Below the pieces are notes generated by a model. The model saw only the letters and a list, made by a program, of their open reading frames with translations, was not told the DNA's origin and ran no database searches. This document shows, piece by piece, positions 34,628 to 42,725 of a stretch of 64,000 bases of DNA. Source of the stretch: an uncultured bacterium (lineage in GTDB: Bacteria; Vulcanimicrobiota; CADAWZ01); assembly GCA_902790465.1 (NCBI GenBank), contig CADASF010000006.1, forward strand, positions 1 to 64,000, in the 5' to 3' direction. Each line of letters starts with the position of its first letter. The first letter of the stretch is position 1. Position numbers and translations under genes: made by a program.

Positions 34628-36082
34628 ATGAAATTCGTAATGATTGAAACGGCTGGGCATGTCGATCATGGAAAGACTTCGCTTGTCCAAGCCGTTTCTA
34701 AAAATAATACAGATACACTTCCTGAAGAAAAGAAAAGAGGTATGACCATAGAGACTGGTTTTACCTCTTTTAAATTAAATGAAGAAATAACTGCCGTTAT
34801 TGCAGATGTACCAGGGCATGAAAATTTTATAAGTAATATGCTTATGGGAAGTTGTTTTGCAGATATTGTCTATCTTTTGATTGACTCTAAAGAAGGTATA
34901 ATGCCTCAAACAATAGAGCATTTAAAATTGATTTCACATCTATCACCTAATGCCACAATAATTGCAATAATTTCAAAAATTGATTTAATTGACCATGAAA
35001 GATTAAAAGAATTAAAAGATGAAATTTATAATTTTTTAGTCAAGGAAAAAATCAAAAATTTTTATATACAATATTTTTCTGCTATTTCAAAAAGTGGACT
35101 TGAAGAAATACTTGATTTAACAAGAAAAATTGCAGTTTCAATAGATAGAAAACAAGACTTTAGACCCTTTAGAATGTCGATAGCAAGAGTTTTTTCTTTA
35201 AAAGGAATAGGGACAGTTATAACAGGATATCCAATTTCAGGTGAAGTAAATCTAAATTCTAAACTTGAATTACTTCCTTTCAAAAAAAGTTGTACAATAA
35301 AAAATATACAGATTGCAGGAAATAATGTAAAAAATGCCTCTATAGGTTCTACAATAGCATTAAATTTAAGAAATATATCGAAGGAAAATGTTAGGGTAGG
35401 AGATACTATTGCAGAGCAGAAGTCTTTTGAACTAAAGATAAAAGCAGTTGCAGATATAAAAATAGATAATTCTGATGAATTCAATTCAGGAAAATATATA
35501 TTTTTTTCAGGAACATTTAAAGATATTGTAAAGATAAAATTTTTAAATGATTCTAAAAAAGAATGTACAATATTTTTTAAAGAAAATGTTATATGTGAAG
35601 AAGGGGATAAATTTATTTTAAGGACAATAAATCCTCAAAAAACTATAGGATTTGGAACGATAACAAAAACTTTTATAAAAAATACAGAAAAAGCAGAAAA
35701 AATAAAAAATAATAATAAATTAGAAGATTCAATAAGAAATAAATTTATAAAAGTATTGAAAAAATATTCAAATAGTGGAATTGCTTTGGGAAATCTCGAA
35801 AAAGAAATAACCATGACTAAAAATAAGTTCTTAAGTTCTATAAAATTATTAGAAAAAGAAAAGTTATTAAAAATATTTAATAACTTTGTATTATTAAAAT
35901 CTGATTATGAGGATATAAAAAATAAATTTATTTTATTTCTTAATAAAAGGAAAGTATGTGGTTTAAATGATATTAGAGAATTGAGTAATGGAGGCAGACA
36001 TTTTTTGATATCACTTTTGGAAGAATTTGATAGAGATGGAATTACTTTGAGAACTGAAAAAGGAAGAATTTTAAAAAAATAA
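34628..36082 (+). CDS. selB: Selenocysteine-specific elongation factor SelB
   Basis: A 484-residue GTPase. GTP motifs: GHVDHGKT (residues 10-17), DVPGHE near 60, and SKID in place of NKxD near 113. MTIETGFTSF is the SelB-type switch I. Domains II and III follow (KGIGTVITGYPISGEV). The C-terminal region has only about 130 residues of winged-helix-like sequence, against four such domains in typical SelB of 600 or more residues. SelB brings Sec-tRNA to UGA codons marked by a SECIS element. Its presence implies selenoproteins, but selA, selD and tRNA-Sec are not in the window. Confidence 0.87.
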   Translation: MKFVMIETAGHVDHGKTSLVQAVSKNNTDTLPEEKKRGMTIETGFTSFKLNEEITAVIADVPGHENFISNMLMGSCFADIVYLLIDSKEGIMPQTIEHLKLISHLSPNATIIAIISKIDLIDHERLKELKDEIYNFLVKEKIKNFYIQYFSAISKSGLEEILDLTRKIAVSIDRKQDFRPFRMSIARVFSLKGIGTVITGYPISGEVNLNSKLELLPFKKSCTIKNIQIAGNNVKNASIGSTIALNLRNISKENVRVGDTIAEQKSFELKIKAVADIKIDNSDEFNSGKYIFFSGTFKDIVKIKFLNDSKKECTIFFKENVICEEGDKFILRTINPQKTIGFGTITKTFIKNTEKAEKIKNNNKLEDSIRNKFIKVLKKYSNSGIALGNLEKEITMTKNKFLSSIKLLEKEKLLKIFNNFVLLKSDYEDIKNKFILFLNKRKVCGLNDIRELSNGGRHFLISLLEEFDRDGITLRTEKGRILKK

Positions 36083-36202
36083 CAAATTTTTACAATATTA
36101 ACAAGAAATTTACAATATTAACAATTTTTTTTTATATTTTTTTGATATTATAATTTATAATATAATCAGAATAAAAATGATTTGAATTTGGAGGAATTAA
36201 AT

Positions 36203-37258
36203 ATGGCTTACGGATTGAATTTAATTCAAGCTGGCGGTGCTTGTGCAGCAGGTGGAATGAATATTGGTTCACAAATCAACAGCAGTGGTGGCGGATTTGG
36301 TTTAGGATTAATTGGAAATGGCGGTGCTTGTGCTCCAACAGGAATGAATATTGGTACACAAATTAATGGTGGAACAAATGCACAGAATATAAATGGTGGT
36401 TCAAACGGATTCGACCTTTCATCTATGCTTGGCGGAGTATCCTCATTTACTCCTTCTGCAGATATTATGTCCATGGCTGGAGATATGGGTAATACAATCC
36501 AGAGTACAACCCAACAAATGATGACCAACCTTCTCGGTGGTATGGGTGGCGGAATGGATATGAGTTCACTCGGTCTCGGTGGAATGCCAGGATTTGGCGG
36601 AATGCAAGGAATGCAGGGAATGCAAGGTAGTGGATTCAATGGTCAGTGTGGTCAGCCTACAATGTATGGCATGCTCCAGATGATGATGAAAATGATGGAA
36701 ATGATGGCTATGATGATCATGATGAACATGATGAATCAGATGTCTCAAGATATGGGTAATATGATGGGCAACATGATGGGCGGAGGTCCTGGAGCAGGCG
36801 GTTGTGGTGCCTGTGGCGGAGTTGGCGGTCCTAATGGTGCTCAGCAAGCAGGCGGTTCATCAGGTTCAGCAACAGTAGATCTTGCAAGAAAATATTTAGG
36901 TCAGACAACACATGATATCAAAGGTCTCAATAACCTTGATAAATCAATCGGTTACAACCTCAACTGTGCAAACTTCGTAAGTGCTTGCTTACAGCAGACA
37001 GGAAGACTTCAAGGTCACTACAATGGTTGTAAAGGTCTTGAACAAGCTCTAAAGAGCCAAGGTTGGAGACAGGTTCCAGCAAATCAGGCTCAGCCAGGTG
37101 ATGTATGGTTCAATGCAAAGAGAGGACATACAGAACTCGTAGAAAAAGCTGGAAATCCACCTACATTGATTGGTTCAAACAATGGTGGCGACAGCATTCA
37201 AGAAGTCACCGAAGATAGAGGAAGCGGAAGAGGCGGAGTCTTCTATCACAAAGATTAG
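36203..37258 (+). CDS. Gly/Met-rich protein with C-terminal CHAP/NlpC-like hydrolase domain
   Basis: A 351-residue protein; start ATG 36203 with GGAGG upstream. Residues 1-60 contain two copies of a GGACA..GMNIG.QIN unit. Residues 110-220 are Gly- and Met-rich, with a dense methionine run that could form an amphipathic helix. From about 225 a papain-fold domain follows: catalytic Cys in LNCANFVSACL, His in RGHTELV, and polar GSNNGG. Such domains cut peptidoglycan peptides or crosslinks. There is no Sec signal peptide, so export would need another route (type III-like or phage-like) or it acts inside. G+C is visibly higher than the neighbours. Function is inferred from fold. Confidence 0.75.
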   Translation: MAYGLNLIQAGGACAAGGMNIGSQINSSGGGFGLGLIGNGGACAPTGMNIGTQINGGTNAQNINGGSNGFDLSSMLGGVSSFTPSADIMSMAGDMGNTIQSTTQQMMTNLLGGMGGGMDMSSLGLGGMPGFGGMQGMQGMQGSGFNGQCGQPTMYGMLQMMMKMMEMMAMMIMMNMMNQMSQDMGNMMGNMMGGGPGAGGCGACGGVGGPNGAQQAGGSSGSATVDLARKYLGQTTHDIKGLNNLDKSIGYNLNCANFVSACLQQTGRLQGHYNGCKGLEQALKSQGWRQVPANQAQPGDVWFNAKRGHTELVEKAGNPPTLIGSNNGGDSIQEVTEDRGSGRGGVFYHKD

Positions 37259-37281
37259 TTAAACTGTTATAAATTATGAAT

Positions 37282-37330
37282 AAAAAAGTGGCTGTGAAAA
37301 AGTATCTTTTTTACAGCCACTTTTTATTTT
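37282..37330 (+). terminator. Strong intrinsic terminator
   Basis: Stem AAAAAGTGGCTGT with ACAGCCACTTTTT, extended inward by AAAAAG/CTTTTT, then T-rich sequence. Lies 25 bases after the hydrolase gene and separates it from the CRISPR region. Confidence 0.9.
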
Positions 37331-37390
37331 ATATAATCTTCATAAATTAACTCTTTGTGATAGTTAGTGAAAATAAATAAAATGTGCTAC

Positions 37391-37504
37391 AAACTATCCA
37401 ATATATGCCTGTATACTGCCATATTGTCATTGCGAGGGAGCTGTGCGACCGTGGCAATCTAAGCCTGTAAATTATTATTTACTTAAAAATTAAGTCGATC
37501 GCCT
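37391..37504. repeat. Left arm of long inverted repeat flanking the CRISPR array
   Basis: Its outer 17 bases (37391-37407) are the exact reverse complement of 40259-40275. Its inner 51 bases (37454-37504) match the reverse complement of 40115-40165 with one mismatch. The middle (37426-37460) holds a palindromic dispersed-repeat core (GTCATTGCGAGG ... GGCAATCT), which is also found in direct orientation at 40019-40053 as a perfect 35-base copy. Confidence 0.85.
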
Positions 37505-37618
37505 TTATTTAAAATGCTGTACTCGATCTATTTGATATTTTCAATACCGCTTTTTAAATAAAAGAGGAATATAATAATTAAAGAAAGAAAATTATATTCG
37601 TAAAGATTAAGAAAGTTT

Positions 37619-37661
37619 TGCAAACCTTGGTCTTAATTTTACAAACCTCGGTCTTAATTTT
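37619..37661. repeat. 22-bp tandem direct repeat in the CRISPR leader
   Basis: GCAAACCTTGGTCTTAATTT and a near-identical second copy (CAAACCTCGGTCTTAATTT) stand in tandem just before the inverted half-repeat. This could be a leader motif for adaptation proteins or an ancestral duplication. Confidence 0.6.
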
Positions 37662-37666
37662 TTAAA

Positions 37667-37736
37667 AAGGTAGTTATTAGACAAAAAATAATGTATCATG
37701 TTATTTGAAATTTAATGTCTAATAATAATTTTGTAG
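37667..37736. repeat. Inverted CRISPR half-repeat and decayed repeat in the leader
   Basis: AAGGTAGTTATTAGAC (37667-37682) is the exact reverse complement of the first 16 bases of the CRISPR repeat. A decayed forward copy starting GTCTAATAA follows at 37718. The two can form a 9-bp stem with a 35-base loop. It lies 72 bases before the first intact repeat. Confidence 0.75.
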
Positions 37737-37754
37737 TATTTTGACCCCGTAAGG

Positions 37755-39300
37755 GTCTAATAACTACCTTAAATGCCTACTATTGTAGGTATTTTCCATA
37801 TCATTGCAAAATATTTTAACGTCTAATAACTACCTTAAATGCCTACTATTGTAGGTTTGACATCTTGAACGAAATTTATTTTCGTCTAATAACTACCTTA
37901 AATGCCTACTATTGTAGGTACCAGTGATAGTATCTAGGAGCTTCTGGTCTAATAACTACCTTAAATGCCTACTATTGTAGGTTCATAAATTGAAGTCTAT
38001 CAGAATTTAGAAAGTCTAATAACTACCTTAAATGCCTACTATTGTAGGTCTTCATACATAAAAGACTTGTCAATCGTTGTCTAATAACTACCTTAAATGC
38101 CTACTATTGTAGGTCTAATAACTACCTTAAATGCCTACTATTGTAGGTACTTTGGTACCAGATTAAGAATCTTTCAAAGTCTAATAACTACCTTAAATGC
38201 CTACTATTGTAGGTTTTTTTAGACGGTACTGTTAAAGTTTGCGTCTAATAACTACCTTAAATGCCTACTATTGTAGGTTGTTCCATGTAGACAAATTCTT
38301 CATTGAGTCTAATAACTACCTTAAATGCCTACTATTGTAGGTAGGTAACACTTTTTACCCTTGATCATGTCTAATAACTACCTTAAATGCCTACTATTGT
38401 AGGTATTGTTATTTAAACCGTATTATTTATATGTCTAATAACTACCTTAAATGCCTACTATTGTAGGTCAAAGCCATTTCCAGTCTGATCTGTAAGTCTA
38501 ATAACTACCTTAAATGCCTACTATTGTAGGTCTTTTGTGTCTATTGCTATGATTTGTGTTTTGTCTAATAACTACCTTAAATGCCTACTATTGTAGGTAA
38601 TTGCATGTGAATTTATTTGCAATGATGTCGTCTAATAACTACCTTAAATGCCTACTATTGTAGGTGAACTATCAATCCTGTAATCAAAATACCGTCTAAT
38701 AACTACCTTAAATGCCTACTATTGTAGGTATTAAAAATATGACTATTCAAGAAATTAGGTCTAATAACTACCTTAAATGCCTACTATTGTAGGTTGAGTA
38801 ACCCAATTCGGAGTTGTCAAGGTCTAATAACTACCTTAAATGCCTACTATTGTAGGTTTGAATGCACCATCATGTGCTCCACAATGTCTAATAACTACCT
38901 TAAATGCCTACTATTGTAGGTAAATATTTTTTAATTTTTTCAAGATCATGTCTAATAACTACCTTAAATGCCTACTATTGTAGGTAACTTCGTCAGCTGT
39001 ATAAGTTTTCTTAGTCTAATAACTACCTTAAATGCCTACTATTGTAGGTATCCATAACCCCATTCTATGGAAGATACGTCTAATAACTACCTTAAATGCC
39101 TACTATTGTAGGTAAATTCATAATGGGGACAGGTGTAATCGGTGTCTAATAACTACCTTAAATGCCTACTATTGTAGGTTTAGGCATTCTTATTATTGAT
39201 TGCCAAAGTCTAATAACTACCTTAAATGCCTACTATTGTAGGTTTAGGCATTCTTATTATTGATTGCCAAAGTCTAATAACTACCTTAAATGCCTACTAT
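37755..39300 (+). CRISPR. Orphan CRISPR array of type V-A (Cas12a) appearance, 24 repeats plus a truncated one
   Basis: The 36-base repeat begins GTCTAATAACTACC and ends AATGCCTACTATTGTAGGT. The end forms the Cas12a-style handle: stem CCTAC / GTAGG with loop TATT. The canonical handle has TCTAC / GTAGA, so this stem shows a compensated U-A to C-G change. Orientation is therefore plus strand, with the leader to the left. I count 24 identical full repeats (first 37755-37790, last 39208-39243) and a 25th truncated after 29 bases (39272-39300), with 23 spacers of 26-31 bases. Repeats 6 and 7 (38079-38114, 38113-38148) share two bases and have no spacer. The last two spacers (39180-39207, 39244-39271) are identical. 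No cas gene lies in the window. A stem of GACCC/GGGTC precedes repeat 1. Confidence 0.93.
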
Positions 39301-39911
39301 CTTTTCAACCCCCTAACCCCCATTCTTGGGGGCGGTAGGCGGTGCCAGCCGGCACCTGTGGGTCGGCTCATCCTCCCTAACCCTCCTTTAGAAGGAGGGA
39401 ACAGGACTTAAATGTCTATTGTCTTTTCAACTATTTTACCCCAATCTTGGGGGCGGTGTTCGGGGTCAGCTATACCTGTTTGTAAAAATTACTTGTAATT
39501 TTTACTTGGTTTCCTTAGCTTTGGAAGTGGCTCAACCACCCTAACCCTCCCAATGTTTTTCCTCCTTCATTTATGAAGGAGCATATTTGCTAGAAGGAGG
39601 GAACAGGAGTTAAATGCCTAATATCGTATATATCTAACTATAAGGCACCTTCAAAATTGGCTACTAATCACTCCAAAAAGCTAATAACTAATTCCTCTCC
39701 AAGCTGGAGAGGGGACAATTAAGCTCCTTCAATGAAGGAGAAAAAAAATGGGTGAGGGTGGAGACTCTCAGGCTCCGTCAGGAGCCGTCCCCATATATTT
39801 CCCTCACATGTTTTTTCTCCTTGCTTGCAAGGAGCTGGATTGACACTGAGGGGTTAGGGGAGTTGACTCTTTCCTTATAGTTTTCTACCTTAAATGCCTA
39901 CTGTATTAGGT
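39301..39911. repeat. Decayed CRISPR repeats interrupted by GC-rich palindromic sequence
   Basis: Repeat remnants persist after the array: TTAAATGTCTATTG near 39409-39421, GTTAAATGCCTAATAT near 39609-39624, a 5-prime piece CTAATAACTA at 39681-39690, and a near-complete 3-prime piece (27 bases, 3 mismatches) at 39885-39911. Between them lie GC-rich segments full of perfect hairpins (GGTGCC/GGCACC, CCCTCCTT/AAGGAGGG, AAAAATTAC/GTAATTTTT, CTCCTTG/CAAGGAG). Two of these segments share the same opening (CTTTTCAAC after the broken repeat) and the same end (GAAGGAGGGAACAGG). No gene is credible here. Confidence 0.75.
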
Positions 39912-40018
39912 GGTAAAAGAATCAATATTATCACAGATTGGTTAATACTAATTTAACTCTTTTTGCTATTTAATTAATATTTTAAAATACACTCGAATAG
40001 CCTATATTTAGAAGCGAT

Positions 40019-40275
40019 GTCATTGCGAGGGAGCTGTGCGACCGTGGCAATCTCAACCGCTTAATTTAAATTTAGTAATTTATTGAATAGATTAGGCAGA
40101 AATTGAGTAAATATAGGCGATCGACTCAATTTTTAAGTAAATAATAATTTACAGGCTTAGATTGCTGGGCTTCCCCCTCGTGAGGATATTTTTTTAAAAA
40201 CTCGTTAGAGTTTTTAACTATTTCCAAGCCTCGCAATGACAAAGTGGCAGTAAATAGCCATATATTGGATAGTTT
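40019..40275. repeat. Right arm of the flanking inverted repeat, with an extra palindromic core
   Basis: 40115-40275 is the inverted partner of 37391-37504 but carries about 47 additional bases in its middle, including a CTCGTTAGAGTTTTTAAC piece. Upstream, 40019-40053 is a perfect direct copy of the 35-base core at 37426-37460, so 40019-40240 forms a palindromic unit of its own. A further copy of the tip (TATTGGATAGTTTA) occurs at 40372-40385. The stretch 39912-40481 contains no gene. Confidence 0.85.
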
Positions 40276-40423
40276 ATAGCAACTTTTTATTTACTTATTT
40301 TTTTAATAAATAGCACAACGAGTTAATTTAAGTATTTTTAAAGAGGAGAAAAAAGCATTCACAAAATTGGCTATTGGATAGTTTATCAACATGTCATAAT
40401 AAGAACAAATTAATAAGAATAAA

Positions 40424-40463
40424 AAAAATCTCTATTTTGAAATATTTCAAAATAGAGATTTTT
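40424..40463 (-). terminator. Intrinsic terminator of the solute-binding cluster
   Basis: A perfect 40-base palindrome (20-bp arms meeting at 40443/40444) flanked by A and T runs, just after the stop at 40482 on the minus strand. Confidence 0.85.
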
Positions 40464-40481
40464 TTGTACTTATTTGCTGCT

Positions 40482-41345
40482 TTACTTTAAATTAAGTGCT
40501 AATGGTGGTCTTGAAGTTGTTGACAATATTAGTTTTGCAGGTTCAGATTCCTGTGGAACTTCAAAAACTATATATCCAAAGTTTGAACCACCTGGTCTTA
40601 AAACTACGAGCCAAAAATTGCTAAGACCTTCGCTATATTCATAAATTCTTTGCTTGTTGTCCATCAATGCAAATTTTCCTGTATAAATTTGTACTTCATC
40701 AGAGACATTTTGCTGTGATAAATGAACTATAACAAATTTATTTGAAGGGTTTGAGACACTCTGTGCTTTTACTTGATCTTTATTTTCGACATTTGTAACA
40801 GCAACTTTAAAAACATCATTTTCACCAACTACTGGTATAAAAGGTTCTTCAATAAATCCACCTGCTGGTGCTTTAATAGCTACTGTATTTGATTTAATAT
40901 TACTGCTTTTTGGTATTGAAGCAGTTTTTATCAATTTTGTATTTCCCATAAATGAAGCTATATTTGATGAATTTGCTTCATAAGAATATATGACACTTTG
41001 ACTTTTTCCATCATATATTGAAGCTATTCCTGTGCAGTTTGCTATTTCATAATATGGAATATATATTGTACTTCTATATCTAATCGCTTTACCTACTACA
41101 TTTTTGCCATTTATAATGATTCTTTTCTGACGAGGATTCCATTTACAAGATTTACCAAGAGCATTTGTTACTGATTTAACTGGTACATATACAGTACCTT
41201 TGTTTATTATTCCAGTACCTACTGAATTATTTCCAACAATTACATTTACTGTTTTTATTTGGGTATATCCTGGGGTACAGAAAAGAAAAATGGATATAAG
41301 TAAGGATAATGTCAAAAATGTAGTTTTATTCATTATTTTTGCCAT
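40482..41345 (-). CDS. Secreted protein with copper-amine-oxidase-N-like domain (paralogue 1)
   Basis: A 287-residue exported protein: signal peptide (residues 6-28), then a 'copper amine oxidase N-terminal'-like domain (KGTVYVPVKSVTNALG, YRSTIYIPYYEIANCTG), which despite the name is a wall or surface domain. A C-terminal beta-rich domain has FVIVHLSQQNVSDEVQIYTGKF, YEYSEGLSNFW and RPGGSNFGYIVFEVP, the same order as in the protein at 42726-43682. GGATGGAG precedes the start. Together with its paralogue it brackets a solute-binding protein gene. Function unknown. Confidence 0.75.
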   Translation of the reverse strand: MAKIMNKTTFLTLSLLISIFLFCTPGYTQIKTVNVIVGNNSVGTGIINKGTVYVPVKSVTNALGKSCKWNPRQKRIIINGKNVVGKAIRYRSTIYIPYYEIANCTGIASIYDGKSQSVIYSYEANSSNIASFMGNTKLIKTASIPKSSNIKSNTVAIKAPAGGFIEEPFIPVVGENDVFKVAVTNVENKDQVKAQSVSNPSNKFVIVHLSQQNVSDEVQIYTGKFALMDNKQRIYEYSEGLSNFWLVVLRPGGSNFGYIVFEVPQESEPAKLILSTTSRPPLALNLK

Positions 41346-41410
41346 AAAAACTCCATCCTTAATTTTTTTTTACCCCTCTTTTAAATTTTTTTGGGGTATA
41401 TTTTCCTTTT

Positions 41411-42679
41411 TTATTTAACACCTGTTAAAAGATCTTTTGAAATGTCAGCAGCTCTATTGAGTGCTTCTTCTGGTTCTTCTACATTTGAAACAGCATCGAA
41501 TAATGCGTCACTTATCAATCCTCTTATAGATTCCCAAGCAGATGTACGAGGTTGAGTAACTCCGTATTTCAACTCTTCCATTCCAACTTTATATCCTGGA
41601 AATTTTTCAACATATTTTTTATATATTGGGCTGTTATATGTTGAATATCTAACTGGGAGATAGCCTGTTTTCATTGCAAGTTCTGCATTATTTTCTGTGT
41701 TTGTAAGATACTTTATTAATTTCCAAGAAGCAAGTTTCTTAGTTTCATCTTTTGAGAAAATAGCAAGATTTGTTCCTGCACATTGTACTGCCTTTGATGT
41801 TCCTGAAGGTAATGTTGCTACACCAGAATGAAATTTACATTTATTTTTTACATCTTCTATTCTTGCACTTGTTTCAATAGTAAATGCGGCATTTCCATCT
41901 AAGAACTCTTTATATGAATTAAAAGTCGGTTTACCTGCTTTTCCATCAACTGCATTTGCAAGTTCTGTCCAATACTTTAGAGCTTCAACACCTATATTGT
42001 CATTAAAAGTTGGTTTATTGTCTTTTATAAAAGAACCATTATTAGAATAGATTAAATGTCCTATTGCATCTACGACTGGAGTGTAGATTATTCCATATTT
42101 AGAAGAATCTGATTGAGCAATTTTTATAGAGGCTTCTTTTAATTCTTTCCAAGTTTTTGGAACTTTAACTCCGTATTTGTCAAGAATATCTTTATTGTAA
42201 TATAGAACAAAAACGCTTTTATTAAAAGGTATTGTCCACATAACTCCATTATATGAACATGCATTTTTAAATAAAGGAATAAAATCTTTTTTGTCAGCCT
42301 CGGTCATAGCATAAGGGGTATTATCAAAATGAGAAAATGGTGTTATTGCATTTATCTCTACAAATTGGGTTGTCCAATTTTCATAAACCTGTGATATATC
42401 AGGTTGTTTTCCTTCTGCAAGTCCTTGTATAAGTTGACGATAAAGACAAGAATAATTGTTTCCGTAAAGTCGTAAATCAGGAGTTGATATTGCTTTTGTA
42501 TTTACAATTATGTCAGGATTTTCCTTCATAAAATTAGCTGTCAATTTATCAACTACTTCTTTTTTCTCGCCTCTCATAGCATGCCAAAGTTCTATAGTAA
42601 CTTTTTCTTTTGCAAAAATAGGCATGGCAGTTATAACTAACAAACATAAACAGAAAAAGAAAGCAAATACTTTTTTCAA
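41411..42679 (-). CDS. Extracellular sugar-binding protein, UgpB-like
   Basis: A 422-residue ABC-transporter substrate-binding protein. It has a signal peptide (residues 3-23, AMPIFAKE cleavage), the family motif TIELWHAMRGEKKEVVDKL, then DISQVYENWTTQF, KDILDKYGVKVPKTW and the closing GYLPVRYSTYN. It resembles the group binding glycerol-3-phosphate and oligosaccharides. No permease or ATPase gene is adjacent, which is unusual; the transporter must be encoded elsewhere. Good AGGAGG precedes the start. Confidence 0.85.
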   Translation of the reverse strand: MKKVFAFFFCLCLLVITAMPIFAKEKVTIELWHAMRGEKKEVVDKLTANFMKENPDIIVNTKAISTPDLRLYGNNYSCLYRQLIQGLAEGKQPDISQVYENWTTQFVEINAITPFSHFDNTPYAMTEADKKDFIPLFKNACSYNGVMWTIPFNKSVFVLYYNKDILDKYGVKVPKTWKELKEASIKIAQSDSSKYGIIYTPVVDAIGHLIYSNNGSFIKDNKPTFNDNIGVEALKYWTELANAVDGKAGKPTFNSYKEFLDGNAAFTIETSARIEDVKNKCKFHSGVATLPSGTSKAVQCAGTNLAIFSKDETKKLASWKLIKYLTNTENNAELAMKTGYLPVRYSTYNSPIYKKYVEKFPGYKVGMEELKYGVTQPRTSAWESIRGLISDALFDAVSNVEEPEEALNRAADISKDLLTGVK

Positions 42680-42725
42680 TTAACTTTTCCTCCTTAATCA
42701 GTCCTGAAAAAAGACTCTAATTTTT

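Noticed and set aside
36566-36847. His-rich and Pro-rich open frames on the strand opposite the Gly/Met-rich hydrolase
   Set aside because: They mirror the Gly/Met codons of the real gene and have no ribosome site.
37667-37682. Reading the inverted half-repeat as a tracrRNA anti-repeat
   Set aside because: The complementarity is to the 5-prime half of the repeat, away from the handle, and type V-A arrays process without tracrRNA. No terminator or promoter for a separate RNA is clear.
39226-39411. A 61-residue open frame over the last CRISPR repeat and the GC-rich tail
   Set aside because: It consists of repeat, spacer and palindromic sequence; no ribosome site, no protein-like composition.
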